The translations under genes and the position numbers were made by a program. This document shows, piece by piece, positions 37,884-47,097 of a DNA stretch of 64,000 nt. The DNA is taken from assembly GCF_014217605.1 (NCBI RefSeq), contig NZ_CP043639.1, positions 2,131,501-2,195,500 of the forward strand, in the 5' to 3' direction. The notes under the pieces are model-generated. The model was not told the origin of the DNA, did no database searches, and worked only from the letters and a program-made list of their open reading frames with translations. This DNA is from Sphingomonas sp. NBWT7 (GTDB lineage: Bacteria > Pseudomonadota > Alphaproteobacteria > Sphingomonadales > Sphingomonadaceae). How positions within the stretch are numbered: the first letter of the stretch is position 1; each line of letters begins with the position of its first letter.

Positions 37884-39371
37884 GTGCACGAGAGGATCAC
37901 GCGCTTGACCGTACCGACACCCGTCGACGTCCTCGGCCCCGCTTCCGTCGTTGCGCCGCCGATTGCGGCGACCGAAGCGGGCGACGCGCGGCTTAATCGC
38001 GGCGGCGTCGCCTGGTCGATCTTCGAGGGCGGGCGCGATCCCTATGTGATCCTGATCACAATCTACATCTTCATGCCCTACATCTCGGCGACGATGGTCG
38101 GCGATCCGGTGCGCGGGCAGGAACTGATCTCGCGCTTTCAGCAATATGCCGGCTGGATCGTCATGGCGACGGCGCCGATCCTGGGCGCGTCGATCGACAA
38201 GATCGGTCCGCGCAAACCGTGGCTGGCGGCAAGCGTGGTGCTGATGGTCCCGCTGATCGCCGCCTTGTGGTTCGCCGCGCCGGGCAGCGTCGGGCTGACG
38301 GTCGCGGCGACGATGACGATCGCACTCGCCGTCAACGTGCTGTTCGCCTGGTCCGAGGTGCTGCACAATTCGATGCTGATCCGTGCCGCGGGGCTGCGTA
38401 GCGCGCACGCCGCCTCTGGCCTCGCGCTGTCGCTGGGCAATGCGGCATCAGTGCTCGCATTAGGCTTCACCGCCTGGGCGTTCGCGCTGCCGGGCAAGGT
38501 CGACTGGTGGTGGGTGCCGGCGACGCCACTGCTCGGCATGGACCCGGCGCTGCACGAGCCCGAGCGGGTCGTCGCGCTGCTCGCCGCGGCGCTGCTGGCG
38601 GTCGGCGCACTGCCGCTGTTCCTCCTCACCCCCGATGCGCCACGCACGGGTGTGCCGGTGCTGCGTGCATTGCGTGAGGGCGTGCGCGATCTCGTCGCGA
38701 TGGTGCGCACGGTGGGCAATTACCGCGACGCCGCGATCTTCCTCGGCGCGCGGATGTTCTTCTTCGACGGGATGAACGGCGTGCTGTTCTTCTTCGGCGT
38801 GCTCGCCGCGGGCGTGATGGGCTGGGGCGCGCTCGACCTGCTCATCACCGGCATCATCCTCAGCATCGTCGCGGTGGCGGGCGGATTCGTCGGGCGGATC
38901 CTCGACGAACGGATGGGGCCGCGCAACGCGCTGCGCGTGGAGATCGCGATGACGATCGTCGGCCTCGTCGCGCTGCTCGGCATGGCGCCCGATCGCATTC
39001 TCTATTTCTGGGCATACGACGCCGCGGCACATCCGCCACTGTGGGACGGGCCGGTCTATCGCACTTGGCCGTCGCTCATCTACCTGCTGATCGGGTTCAA
39101 CAACGCGATCTTCATCACCGCGCAATATGCCTCCAGCCGCACCGCGCTGACGCGGCTCGCCCCGCCGAGCCAGACGGGCGCGTTCTTCGGCGTCTACGCC
39201 TTGTCGGGCGTCGCCACCGCGTGGCTCGCGCCGGCGCTGGTCAACATCGGCACCCGCGTGACGCAGAGCCAGCAGGGCGGGTTCGCCAGCATCATCCTGC
39301 TGCTGGTGATCGGGCAGATCGGGCTGATCTTCGTCCGCGGTGCCGGCCGCGATTCGATCCCCGGCGGTTAG
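37884..39371 (+). CDS. MFS transporter
   Basis: The 495-residue inner-membrane protein has 12 or so hydrophobic helices beginning after an approximately 35-residue soluble N-terminus. The first part SIFEGGRDPYVILITIYIFM with RDP and the later GRILDERMGPRNAL loop fit major-facilitator transporters of the Atg22-like/UMF1 type. The substrate is unknown; the neighbouring acyl-CoA dehydrogenase genes suggest a hydrophobic carboxylic acid or its derivative. The GTG at 37884 follows a perfect AGGAGG; the earlier ATG at 37746 would add 46 Arg-rich residues. The next gene starts 66 bases after the stop. Confidence 0.82.
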   Translation: MHERITRLTVPTPVDVLGPASVVAPPIAATEAGDARLNRGGVAWSIFEGGRDPYVILITIYIFMPYISATMVGDPVRGQELISRFQQYAGWIVMATAPILGASIDKIGPRKPWLAASVVLMVPLIAALWFAAPGSVGLTVAATMTIALAVNVLFAWSEVLHNSMLIRAAGLRSAHAASGLALSLGNAASVLALGFTAWAFALPGKVDWWWVPATPLLGMDPALHEPERVVALLAAALLAVGALPLFLLTPDAPRTGVPVLRALREGVRDLVAMVRTVGNYRDAAIFLGARMFFFDGMNGVLFFFGVLAAGVMGWGALDLLITGIILSIVAVAGGFVGRILDERMGPRNALRVEIAMTIVGLVALLGMAPDRILYFWAYDAAAHPPLWDGPVYRTWPSLIYLLIGFNNAIFITAQYASSRTALTRLAPPSQTGAFFGVYALSGVATAWLAPALVNIGTRVTQSQQGGFASIILLLVIGQIGLIFVRGAGRDSIPGG

Positions 39372-39437
39372 GGCCGGCATGGTGACGGTATCGGATGTGA
39401 CGGTTGACGTAGCGGCAGGCGCGGGGGACGAACGATC

Positions 39438-40643
39438 ATGGACATGACGCTATCCCCCGAAGAACAGGCGTTCGCCGCCGAAGTCCGCCGCTTCTTCGCC
39501 GAGGAATATCCGCAGGACATCCTGGCGCTGCTGCGCGACGGGCGGAAGCTGTCGCGTGCAGACCACGTCCGTTCGCAGCAGGCATTGAACGCCAAGGGCT
39601 GGCTTGGGGTCGGCTGGCCGGCCGAACATGGCGGGCCGGGGTGGACGCCGGTGCAGCGCTACCTGTTCGAGCAGGAGCTGGAGCTCGCCGGCGCACCGTC
39701 GATCATTCCGATGGCTGTCGTATACATCGGCCCGATCATCTGCGCGTTCGGCACACCCGAGCAGCAGGCGCACTGGCTGCCCGACATCCTCGAATCGCGC
39801 GCGATGTGGGCACAGGGCTATTCGGAACCCGAGTCCGGCTCCGACCTCGCTTCGTTGCGGATGAGCGCGGTGCGCGATGGCGACGATTACATCCTCGACG
39901 GCACTAAGATCTGGACGTCGGGCGCGCATTGGGCGGACTGGATCTTCTGCCTGGTGCGCACCGAGAAATGCCCGCGCAAGCAGGACGGCATCTCGATGAT
40001 CTGCGCCGACATGCGCACGCCCGGGATCACCGTCCATCCGATCATCACCATCGACGGCTCGCACGAGCTAAACCGCGTCGAGTTCGATCAGGTGCGCGTG
40101 CCGGCGAAGAACATGATCGGCGAGCCGGGCAAGGGCTGGCACTATGCCAACGTTCTGCTGTCCGCCGAGCGCGTGTCCTACGCACATGTCGGCCGCAAGC
40201 GCGCGGACTTGGCCGAGCTGCGCCGCGTCGCCGCGACGCTGCCCGGCGCGTTTGCCGGTACGATGGCGGACGAGCCGCTGTTCGCGCGCCGCGTCGCGCT
40301 GGCGGAACTGCGGCTCGACGCGGTCGAGCTGTCGGTGCTGCGCGTGCTGTGCGGTGAGGCGGCGCCCGCTGCGGTCTCTGCGCTCAAGATCGCGTGTACC
40401 GAGCTTGCGCAGGAGATTACTGAATTGTGGGTCGAGCTCGCCGGCGGCGATCGCATCGCGGTGGCGGACCGATCGCAGCCGGGCTGGCGCGACACCGTTC
40501 CCGAGGCGGCGCCGTTCGCCGTGCCACGCACAGCCTCCTACCTCTTCGAGCGCGCGCAGACGATCTACGGCGGCGCGACCGAGATCCAGAAGACGATCGT
40601 ATGGCGCGCGCTCGATCGCGCCAATGCCGCGCTGTCGCAATGA
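39438..40643 (+). CDS. Acyl-CoA dehydrogenase
   Basis: This 401-residue flavoenzyme introduces a double bond at the alpha-beta position of an acyl-CoA. The three ACAD domains are visible: N-terminal helices (MDMTLSPEEQAFAAEVRRFF), the middle beta-domain with WAQGYSEPESGSDLASLRM and DGTKIWTSGAHWADWIF, and the C-terminal helices ending in RAQTIYGGATEIQKTIV, where the Glu next to GGAT matches the FAD/substrate region of the family. It is followed by the EthD gene and a second acyl-CoA dehydrogenase on the same strand, so it may form a heteromer with that partner. GGGGGACGAACG precedes the ATG at 39438. Confidence 0.93.
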   Translation: MDMTLSPEEQAFAAEVRRFFAEEYPQDILALLRDGRKLSRADHVRSQQALNAKGWLGVGWPAEHGGPGWTPVQRYLFEQELELAGAPSIIPMAVVYIGPIICAFGTPEQQAHWLPDILESRAMWAQGYSEPESGSDLASLRMSAVRDGDDYILDGTKIWTSGAHWADWIFCLVRTEKCPRKQDGISMICADMRTPGITVHPIITIDGSHELNRVEFDQVRVPAKNMIGEPGKGWHYANVLLSAERVSYAHVGRKRADLAELRRVAATLPGAFAGTMADEPLFARRVALAELRLDAVELSVLRVLCGEAAPAAVSALKIACTELAQEITELWVELAGGDRIAVADRSQPGWRDTVPEAAPFAVPRTASYLFERAQTIYGGATEIQKTIVWRALDRANAALSQ

Positions 40644-40665
40644 ACGGCATCCGAGGGGGAATGCG

Positions 40666-41034
40666 ATGATCAAGCTGATCTTCTGCCTGCGCCGGCGCGA
40701 GGGCATGCCCCGCGCCGAGTTCCAGGCCTATTGGCGCGACCATCACGCGCCGCTCGTCGCATCCTTTGCCGAGGTGCTGCGGATCCGCGGCTATGTGCAG
40801 AGCCACAGTTTCGAAGATGCACGCCTCGCCGCCACCGCAGATGCCCGCGCGTGCGTCGTGCCGCCGTACGACGGCGTCGCCGAACTGCATTTCGACAGCG
40901 TCGAGGATATCGTCGCGACCGGCGCGAGCGCCGAGGCGCGTGAGGCGGGGCGGCGGCTGCTCGAGGACGAGGCGCGTTTCATCGATCTCGCCAATTCACC
41001 GCTCTTCTGGGTGAACGAGCACCGTATCGTCTGA
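40666..41034 (+). CDS. EthD domain protein
   Basis: The 122-residue protein starts MIKLIFCLRRREGMPRAEFQ and continues with the EthD signature YWRDHHAPLV, a dimeric ferredoxin-like fold. EthD proteins accompany many catabolic operons, sometimes as small lyases or monooxygenase partners. It lies between two acyl-CoA dehydrogenase genes with gaps of 22 and 56 bases, so an operon is likely. The ATG at 40666 is preceded by GAGGGGGA. An ATG at 40661 is in another frame. Confidence 0.85.
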   Translation: MIKLIFCLRRREGMPRAEFQAYWRDHHAPLVASFAEVLRIRGYVQSHSFEDARLAATADARACVVPPYDGVAELHFDSVEDIVATGASAEAREAGRRLLEDEARFIDLANSPLFWVNEHRIV

Positions 41035-41090
41035 TCCGTTCCGCTCGACTCAGCCAACTACATCACACGCGACAAGGGGGGCGCGGCGCC

Positions 41091-42191
41091 ATGGATTTCA
41101 CCTTCACCGCCGAGCAGGAGCAGCTGCGCGCCTCGCTCGGCAGCTATCTGCGCGATCGACATGGTTTCGCCGCGCGGCAGGCGGCGGTCGCGAGCGAGGC
41201 GGGACGTGATCTCGCGCTGTGGCGCGATCTGGCCGAGCGGCTCGGCGTGCTCAGCCTCGGTGGGCGCGACGCGCCCGACCCCTTCGACGTGTTCGTCGTG
41301 ATGCACGAACTGGGCGTGGCGCTGGTCGGTGAGCCGTTCGCCGAGACGGCGGTGACCGCCGCCTCGCTGCTTCGCGCGGCCGGCGGTGAACGCGCGCACG
41401 AGCTGCTCGACGGGATCGCCGACGGCACGCGGATCGTCGTCTTTGCGGGCCACGAGGCCGGCATGCGGCTGGCCAGCGCGCCGCGTGCGACGACCGCCAC
41501 GCGCGACGGCGACGGCTGGCGGCTCACCGGCGCGAAGGCGGCGATCGTCGCCGCGCCCTGGGCCACCACGTTGCTGGTCAGCGCGTCGACCCCCGCCGGG
41601 CCGTCGCTGTTCGCGATCGACCCCGATGCCGCCGGGCTGTCGATCCACGCCTATCGCACGATCGACGGACGCCGCGCCGCCGATCTGCGGTTCGACGGCG
41701 TGCGCGTACCTGGCGGCGCGCTGCTCGGCGACGAGGGCGGCGCGCTTCCCGCCATCGAGGTCGCCGCCGACGCGACGATCGCCGCAGCGTGCGCCGAGGC
41801 GCTCGGCGTGATGCGCCGTATCCTCGACGATACGATCGCCTATACGCGTGAGCGGCGGCAGTTCGGCCAGCCGATCGGCGACTTCCAAGCGGTGCAGCAC
41901 CGTATGGTCGACATGTTCATGAAGATCGAGATGGCGACGTCCGCCACCTACCGCGCGACGATGCTGCTCGACGCGCCTGCGGCCGAGCGCGCGCGCGCGG
42001 TGTCCGGCGCCAAGGTACTGGTAGGCGACGCCTGCCGCTTCGTCGGCCAGAACGGGGTGCAGCTGCACGGCGGCATGGGGATGACCGAGGAACTCGCCGT
42101 CGGGCATTACTTCAAGCGCGCGACGGTGATCGAGGGGATGCTCGGAACGAGCGACGATCATCTCGCACGCGCGATGGCGCTCGCCGGCTGA
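41091..42191 (+). CDS. Acyl-CoA dehydrogenase (second subunit or paralogue)
   Basis: At 366 residues this protein is shorter than its neighbour at 39438. It opens MDFTFTAEQEQLRASLGSYL and contains the ACAD C-terminal helices with YTRERRQFGQPIGDFQAVQH and GVQLHGGMGMTEELAVGHYF. The middle domain is shortened. Paired short and long ACAD genes resemble the heterotetrameric enzymes of steroid side-chain degradation described in actinobacteria, where only one subunit may hold the full active site; whether that applies here is inference. GGGGGGCGCGGCGCC precedes the ATG. The outer-membrane-like gene follows after 17 bases. Confidence 0.9.
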   Translation: MDFTFTAEQEQLRASLGSYLRDRHGFAARQAAVASEAGRDLALWRDLAERLGVLSLGGRDAPDPFDVFVVMHELGVALVGEPFAETAVTAASLLRAAGGERAHELLDGIADGTRIVVFAGHEAGMRLASAPRATTATRDGDGWRLTGAKAAIVAAPWATTLLVSASTPAGPSLFAIDPDAAGLSIHAYRTIDGRRAADLRFDGVRVPGGALLGDEGGALPAIEVAADATIAAACAEALGVMRRILDDTIAYTRERRQFGQPIGDFQAVQHRMVDMFMKIEMATSATYRATMLLDAPAAERARAVSGAKVLVGDACRFVGQNGVQLHGGMGMTEELAVGHYFKRATVIEGMLGTSDDHLARAMALAG

Positions 42192-42208
42192 CGCCGGAGC
42201 TATACGCC

Positions 42209-43024
42209 GTGACGAACCGACGGTCGATCGCAGGCGGCGCGCTCGCGATGCTGCTGGCGTGGTGCGCCGCGGCGCCGGCACGCGCGCAGGAGCGCGATTA
42301 TTGCGCGGCGCGCCCGGGCCTCGGCACGCCGGCGTGCACCATGGCGCCCGGCCGTGTCTCGGTCGAGATCGCCATCGCCGACTGGCAGCGCGACGATAGC
42401 GGCGATGTGCGCGACGATCTCGTCACCCTCGCCGAGACGCAGCTTCGCATCGGGCTGACCGAGACGAGCGAGGCGGTGATCGGCTGGGCGCCGTTCGGCC
42501 GCCAGCGCACGCGGAATGCCGCATCGGGGGGCGTGACGCGCGAAAGCGGCGTCGGCGATGTCTATCTCGGCCTCCAGGCCAATCTCGCCAACCCGGACGG
42601 CAGCGGCTTCTCGATCGCGGTGCAGCCGTTCGTTACCGTGCCGATCGGAGGCGCGCCGCTCGGCGTCGGCGACTGGGGCGCCGGCATCCTCGTGCCCGTC
42701 AGCTACGACGTCAGCGATGCGCTGAAGCTCGAGTTCACCGGCGAGGCGAACGTCGTGCCCGACGCCGACGGGCACGGCCGGCACGCCGCCTACAGCGGCA
42801 CGGTCGGGCTCGACGTCGTGTTGGGCGAAGCGGTCGAAACGACGATCGAGGTTCAGGGCCTGCGTGACCGCGATCCGACACAGCGCGCGACACAGTGGCT
42901 CGGCGCCCTGTCGTTCGACTGGAAACCCACCGACGATCTGCAGCTCGATGTTGGCGCAAATGTCGCGCTCGACGCCGACGCGCCGGACGCGGAGATCTAC
43001 GTCGGCATCGCGCGCCGCTTCTGA
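42209..43024 (+). CDS. Outer-membrane, porin-like exported protein
   Basis: The 271-residue protein has a signal peptide (from GTG at 42209: MTNRRSIAGGALAMLLAWCA, ending at APARAQ). The mature part consists of alternating hydrophobic and polar residues in strand-sized blocks (GVGDVYLGLQANLAN, FSIAVQPFVTVPIGG, DAEIYVGIARRF) and ends in Phe, as outer-membrane beta-barrels do. It resembles the transporter family of the phenol-degradation meta pathway. It follows the second acyl-CoA dehydrogenase by 17 bases and may import the substrate of that unit. CGGAGC about 7 bases upstream supports the GTG. Confidence 0.75.
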   Translation: MTNRRSIAGGALAMLLAWCAAAPARAQERDYCAARPGLGTPACTMAPGRVSVEIAIADWQRDDSGDVRDDLVTLAETQLRIGLTETSEAVIGWAPFGRQRTRNAASGGVTRESGVGDVYLGLQANLANPDGSGFSIAVQPFVTVPIGGAPLGVGDWGAGILVPVSYDVSDALKLEFTGEANVVPDADGHGRHAAYSGTVGLDVVLGEAVETTIEVQGLRDRDPTQRATQWLGALSFDWKPTDDLQLDVGANVALDADAPDAEIYVGIARRF

Positions 43025-43075
43025 CCGGTCGGCCACCCTTGCCCGCCTTTCGCCGGCCACCCAGATACGATCCCG

Positions 43076-43483
43076 ATGATCGACCGCGACGATCCTGTTC
43101 CGCCTGCCGATGCCGGCCGCATGCCGCGCGCACCGCGCCAGCGCGTGATGCTGAACGCGGTGATCGAGCGGTTCGGCGGCGGGCCGGCGACGCAGCATCG
43201 CATCCGCGATTTGTCGAGCGGTGGTGCGCGGATCGATCAGGCGGAGGATCTTAGCCCCGGCGCGACGGTGCTCGTCTCGGTCGGCGCACTCGCCGCGGTC
43301 GGCGCCACGGTGAGCTGGGTTCGCGACGGCACCGCCGGACTCCAGTTCGCCGAACAGATCGATCTCGAAGCGGCGCGTGCAAAGGCGGCGATCGCACCGC
43401 GGACGCGGCGGAACATGCCAGTGCGAGAGGGGCCGAAGGTCGGGTGGATTCCTAATCTTGATGATCCCTATACACGGCGCTGA
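43076..43483 (+). CDS. PilZ domain protein
   Basis: This 135-residue protein has a PilZ core with PRQRVMLNAVI near residue 20 (the RxxxR element is incomplete: R-x-R-V) and the second signature RDLSSGGARI, a D-x-S-x-x-G, near residue 44. PilZ domains bind cyclic-di-GMP; the partial first motif leaves binding uncertain. The C-terminus (RRNMPVREGPKVGWIPNLDD) is unusual for the domain. Its start at 43076 is 51 bases after the porin-like gene. A diguanylate cyclase is 5.4 kb upstream. Confidence 0.85.
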   Translation: MIDRDDPVPPADAGRMPRAPRQRVMLNAVIERFGGGPATQHRIRDLSSGGARIDQAEDLSPGATVLVSVGALAAVGATVSWVRDGTAGLQFAEQIDLEAARAKAAIAPRTRRNMPVREGPKVGWIPNLDDPYTRR

Positions 43484-43587
43484 GAGGGGCGCGGCGCTTT
43501 GGTCGCGTCGAGACCGATGTTCCCGCCCTCCGTACGTCAATATCGGGTAAGGCAATCAACGCCGCGGCGGGGGCGGGCTTCAGGATA

Positions 43588-44943
43588 TTAGGCCGGGCGC
43601 CGCGATCCTTCGACAGTGGCGACTGCCGCCGTCGTCTTCCACAGCAGCGCAATGGCGATCATCAGGAACACCTGCCCCTGTCCATCGCGATCGAACAGCG
43701 AGGATTCGGTGAAATTATGGCCGAGGCTGAAGAACAGCATCGCCGCACCGAGCACACGAGCGGGATGGTCGCCACCACGCAGCAGGCGCTGCAGCGGCCA
43801 GACGAGCACCGCGAACAGGATCAGCAGCAGGCCGATCGCGCCGACCTGGACAAGCATGTCGAGATAGCCGTTATGCCCCTGCGACACCCGGCTCGCCCAA
43901 TTCTTCGCGTAAAGCGTCATGGGGCCGTCGGGGCCGACATCCCAAAGCGATCCGTAGCCGACGCCAAGCAGCGGTTGTTCGACATAGGCCTTGATCAGCC
44001 CCGTCCAGATCTGCGTGCGCCCGGTGAAGGCGGCGGGATCGCTGATCATGTCGAGATACGGCGTCGCGTCGATCGCCATGCCGACGCAGACGATCGCGAA
44101 GGGGACAATCGCGATCCACGCCCATCCCGGCGCGGCAAGCCGCCGCTGCCCCTTCACCGTCGCCAGGTAGGTGAAGAGCGCGCCGATCAGGATCGCGAAC
44201 ACGCCGATCCCTATCGATGTCTTCGATTCGCTCTGTAGCAGGAAGATCACTGCCGCAACGACGACGAACACGCGGACGATCAGCAGCCGGCGCCCTGCGG
44301 ACGAATTCCACGCGGGAAAGCCGGCACCAAGGCTGAACATGATCGCCGTGATCGCACAGGCGAAACCGACGAAGTTCTTCTGCCCCATCACCCCGCGCCA
44401 CAAATTCGTAACGCCGTCATAATTGTTCGGATCGAGCCCGATCGCTGGAAACAGGAATACCGCAAGGTAGTTGGTTGCAAGCAGCGCCGCGAGTAGAACG
44501 TGGAGGATGTTGATCATCCGATTGACCGCGATCTCGCGCACCAGCGCAAGCAACGACCAGGCAACGATCGTCGTAAGCACGAGCCGCCGCAGACCGGCGG
44601 CCGGATAGAGCGCCCAGGTAAGACTGAACCAGCACCAGCCGAGCGCGAGCAACAGCGGCCACGGCACGACAAGCAACGCCTGCGGATTGCGCCACGGTCG
44701 AAGTGATACGATCGCAGTTAGGAGAACCGTCAGATAGCCGATCTGCCGGAACTGTTTGAGCGCGGAATCCACCTCGTCCGTTACCCACGGAGCGGACATG
44801 CACAGGATCATCAGCACCACGAACGCCGCCTGCGACGCGAGCTCAGCCCAGCGCGGGCGCTTGTCGCGGTGAACGGTGCGCGCGCGCGACACGCGCGCCA
44901 GACGAAAGGCTTCGGGCGCCGCGGGCGTATCCATATCGGTCAT
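43588..44943 (-). CDS. O-antigen ligase family protein (Wzy/WaaL-like)
   Basis: The 451-residue inner-membrane protein has about 12 hydrophobic helices, the first near residue 33, and a large periplasmic loop around residues 270-350 holding GRTQIWTGLIKAYVEQPLLG and GYGSLWDVG. The loop and the following SQGHNGYLDMLVQVGAIGLL, with a conserved His, are typical of O-antigen ligases and polymerases of the PF04932 type, which transfer undecaprenyl-linked glycans. The substrate is not indicated. It starts 207 bases upstream of the RNB gene's stop on the same strand, and ATG at 44943 has GGATAG just before it. Confidence 0.87.
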   Translation of the reverse strand: MTDMDTPAAPEAFRLARVSRARTVHRDKRPRWAELASQAAFVVLMILCMSAPWVTDEVDSALKQFRQIGYLTVLLTAIVSLRPWRNPQALLVVPWPLLLALGWCWFSLTWALYPAAGLRRLVLTTIVAWSLLALVREIAVNRMINILHVLLAALLATNYLAVFLFPAIGLDPNNYDGVTNLWRGVMGQKNFVGFACAITAIMFSLGAGFPAWNSSAGRRLLIVRVFVVVAAVIFLLQSESKTSIGIGVFAILIGALFTYLATVKGQRRLAAPGWAWIAIVPFAIVCVGMAIDATPYLDMISDPAAFTGRTQIWTGLIKAYVEQPLLGVGYGSLWDVGPDGPMTLYAKNWASRVSQGHNGYLDMLVQVGAIGLLLILFAVLVWPLQRLLRGGDHPARVLGAAMLFFSLGHNFTESSLFDRDGQGQVFLMIAIALLWKTTAAVATVEGSRRPA

Positions 44944-45150
44944 CTATCCACCGGGATCGTCGATCGCGCGTGACCGAGGCGGCAATGCGCGCCTGCCCGC
45001 CCGCGCCGCGTGCGCTACCGCACTTGGCCCAAGGCGCGATCCCCGCACCGCCGGCCATTCGCCGCGCTTGCCGGCGGGGATAATGGTTGGCGCGGCGCAG
45101 TGTCAAAACTTATCCGCGCAGGGCGGCGTCGGAATGAATGACATGCCCTG

Positions 45151-46542
45151 TCAAGCATGCGGCGCCCGTTCGAAATCGATCCGGCGCGTCTCGGGATCGG
45201 CCTGCGTAAGGCGAACCATGATCCGATCACCCGCGGCAGCGCCGTCGGCGGCAACGCGGGCGAGCACCGGGAGATCGCATAGCTGGATGCGCGCGCGGCC
45301 GCGATCGGCGTCGATGACGGCCGCGCGGAACGTCTCGCCGATCCGGCTGCGCAGCATCGCCGCTTCGGCGAGATCGAGCACCGCGCGGTCGATCTGCCCC
45401 TGCCGCGCACCCGCACGCGCCATGACGGGCGGCAGCGTCTCGAACGCCGCCGCGATCGGCTCGGGCACAGGCCGGCCGTTGGCGAGCGCGAGCGCGGCCA
45501 TCACCACGTAGCGATCGGCAAGCCGTCGCAGTGGCGCCGTCGCATGCGCGTACGTCGCGCCCATCGCCGCGTGCCACGGCGTCTCGCCGGTACGGAACGG
45601 CGTGTAGCTCGCGCCCGACCCCGCACGGCGGATCGCGGTCATCATCGCCGCGTCGGGCGCATTGGCGGGCGAGAGCCTACGCTCGAACGCGCGCAGCGGC
45701 AGATCGGCGGGCCAGTCGACCCCGGTCGCCGCCGCGATCGCGCGCAGCCTGATGACGGCGCCCGCATCGGGCTCGGGCATCGTGCGGAACAGCCCGGTGC
45801 GGTGCGCGAGCAGCAAGTCTGCTACGGCGAGATTGGTCGCGAGCGACAGCGCGGCGTTGCGATCCTCGGACTCAAGCCGCGGGCGGAACGACAGCGTGAA
45901 CCCGCCGTCCGCATCCGCCGCGACCTGTTGCTCGGGCGGATCGACGCGCGAGGCGCCGCGCCGCGCCTCGGCCGCCGCGATACGGCGCGCAAGTTCCTCG
46001 AACGCCGGCGGCAGATCGCCCGGCTGCACCGTCGCATAGGCGAGCTTGGCACGGCTGCGGATGATCGCACGCTCGACACCGTCGAGGGCCGCCGCGCCGT
46101 CGGGCGCGACGCGGACCACGAACACCACCGCGGGTCGCGGATCGCCCGGCAACAGGCTTGCGGCACGCTCGCCGATGATCGGCGGGTAGAGCCCGGCCTT
46201 GCCGTCCGGCAGATACATCGTCTCGCCGCGCTGCCACGCTTCGGCGTCGATCGCATCGCCCGGCGTTACGAACCACGCGACATCTGCGATGGCGTAGCGC
46301 AGCAGCAGATCGCCGCCTCTCGGCTCGATCCAGAACGCCTGGTCGAGATCGGTCGACGTCGCGGGATCGAGCGTGACGAACGGCACGTCGAGCCGATCGA
46401 CGTGTTCGATCGGCGGGCGGCGTACCGCAACCTCGGCGGCGGCGAGCACGGTTGGCGGAAACGACGCCGGCACCTGGAATTCGCGGCGGATCGCCGCCAG
46501 CCCGTTGACGAGCGCACGGTCGGGATCGACTAAGGTCTTCAT
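45151..46542 (-). CDS. RNB-domain ribonuclease
   Basis: The 463-residue protein has a central RNB catalytic domain with the metal-binding DPATSTDLDQAFWIEPR, LLLRYAIADVAWFV and the downstream YAHATAPLRRLADRYV motif. It is an RNase II-type 3'-5' exoribonuclease, but much shorter than RNase II or RNase R because the cold-shock domains and S1 domain of those enzymes are missing or reduced to a short C-terminal beta stretch (FRAAVIDADRGRARIQLCDL). The ATG at 46542 (MKTLVDPDRALVNGLAAIRR) is preferred; a GTG 9 bases earlier is possible. Confidence 0.9.
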   Translation of the reverse strand: MKTLVDPDRALVNGLAAIRREFQVPASFPPTVLAAAEVAVRRPPIEHVDRLDVPFVTLDPATSTDLDQAFWIEPRGGDLLLRYAIADVAWFVTPGDAIDAEAWQRGETMYLPDGKAGLYPPIIGERAASLLPGDPRPAVVFVVRVAPDGAAALDGVERAIIRSRAKLAYATVQPGDLPPAFEELARRIAAAEARRGASRVDPPEQQVAADADGGFTLSFRPRLESEDRNAALSLATNLAVADLLLAHRTGLFRTMPEPDAGAVIRLRAIAAATGVDWPADLPLRAFERRLSPANAPDAAMMTAIRRAGSGASYTPFRTGETPWHAAMGATYAHATAPLRRLADRYVVMAALALANGRPVPEPIAAAFETLPPVMARAGARQGQIDRAVLDLAEAAMLRSRIGETFRAAVIDADRGRARIQLCDLPVLARVAADGAAAGDRIMVRLTQADPETRRIDFERAPHA

Positions 46543-46653
46543 CGCGCCCACCTATACGCCGCCGGCGACTATCGGGAAACGGGCGGACGGCGGGCGGCGG
46601 CGGGAGCGCAGGGAAATGACGACGAAGACGGCATCCGCGAACGCCCCCGCGCC

Positions 46654-46992
46654 GTGGGATGCGGCCGCGGTGCGGCATGGCTCGACCGACGCATCGTCGC
46701 GGCGCGTGCCGAGCAGGCGGTCGCCGCGCGTGGCGGGCGGCGCGAGGCGGACGACAGCGACAAGGCATCGGCGGAAGAAATGATCGCAACGCTGCTGACC
46801 GCGACCGACACCACCCGCGATCAGGCGACGTTCGCCGCCGCAGTGCGCGCGCTGCTCGACCGCGACGACTATCACTGGCGCGGCGTGCACGACGACGATC
46901 GCTTCGATCGCCACGTCCGCGCCTTTCTGCGCAAGCTTGCCAAGATGACTAAGGCAAACGAGGGATTCGACCGGCTGTCGCGCTATCAGTGA
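46654..46992 (+). CDS. Hypothetical protein, probably frameshifted at its 5' end
   Basis: The 112-residue frame starting at GTG 46654 ends IATLLTATDTTRDQATFAAA ... FDRLSRYQ and looks like a small helical protein (DRDDYHWRGVHDDDRFDRHV). Its start is weak and the N-terminus (MGCGRGAAWLDRRIV) looks out of place. A better start lies at 46616 in another frame: ATG preceded by GCAGGGAA, giving MTTKTASANAPAPWDAAAVR. Adding one G after 46675 would join the two as AAAVR-AWLDRR. So either a base is missing in this sequence or the gene is truly broken. Function unknown. Confidence 0.55.
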   Translation: MGCGRGAAWLDRRIVAARAEQAVAARGGRREADDSDKASAEEMIATLLTATDTTRDQATFAAAVRALLDRDDYHWRGVHDDDRFDRHVRAFLRKLAKMTKANEGFDRLSRYQ

Positions 46993-47097
46993 GCCACGCG
47001 GCGGCGCGGTTCACGAAAACGCATGATCGCCCGTGGTTGCGGCTATCCCGATCGGCGCGGTGCCGCCATGGTGCGCGAAACACGAAGGGGGTTAGCG

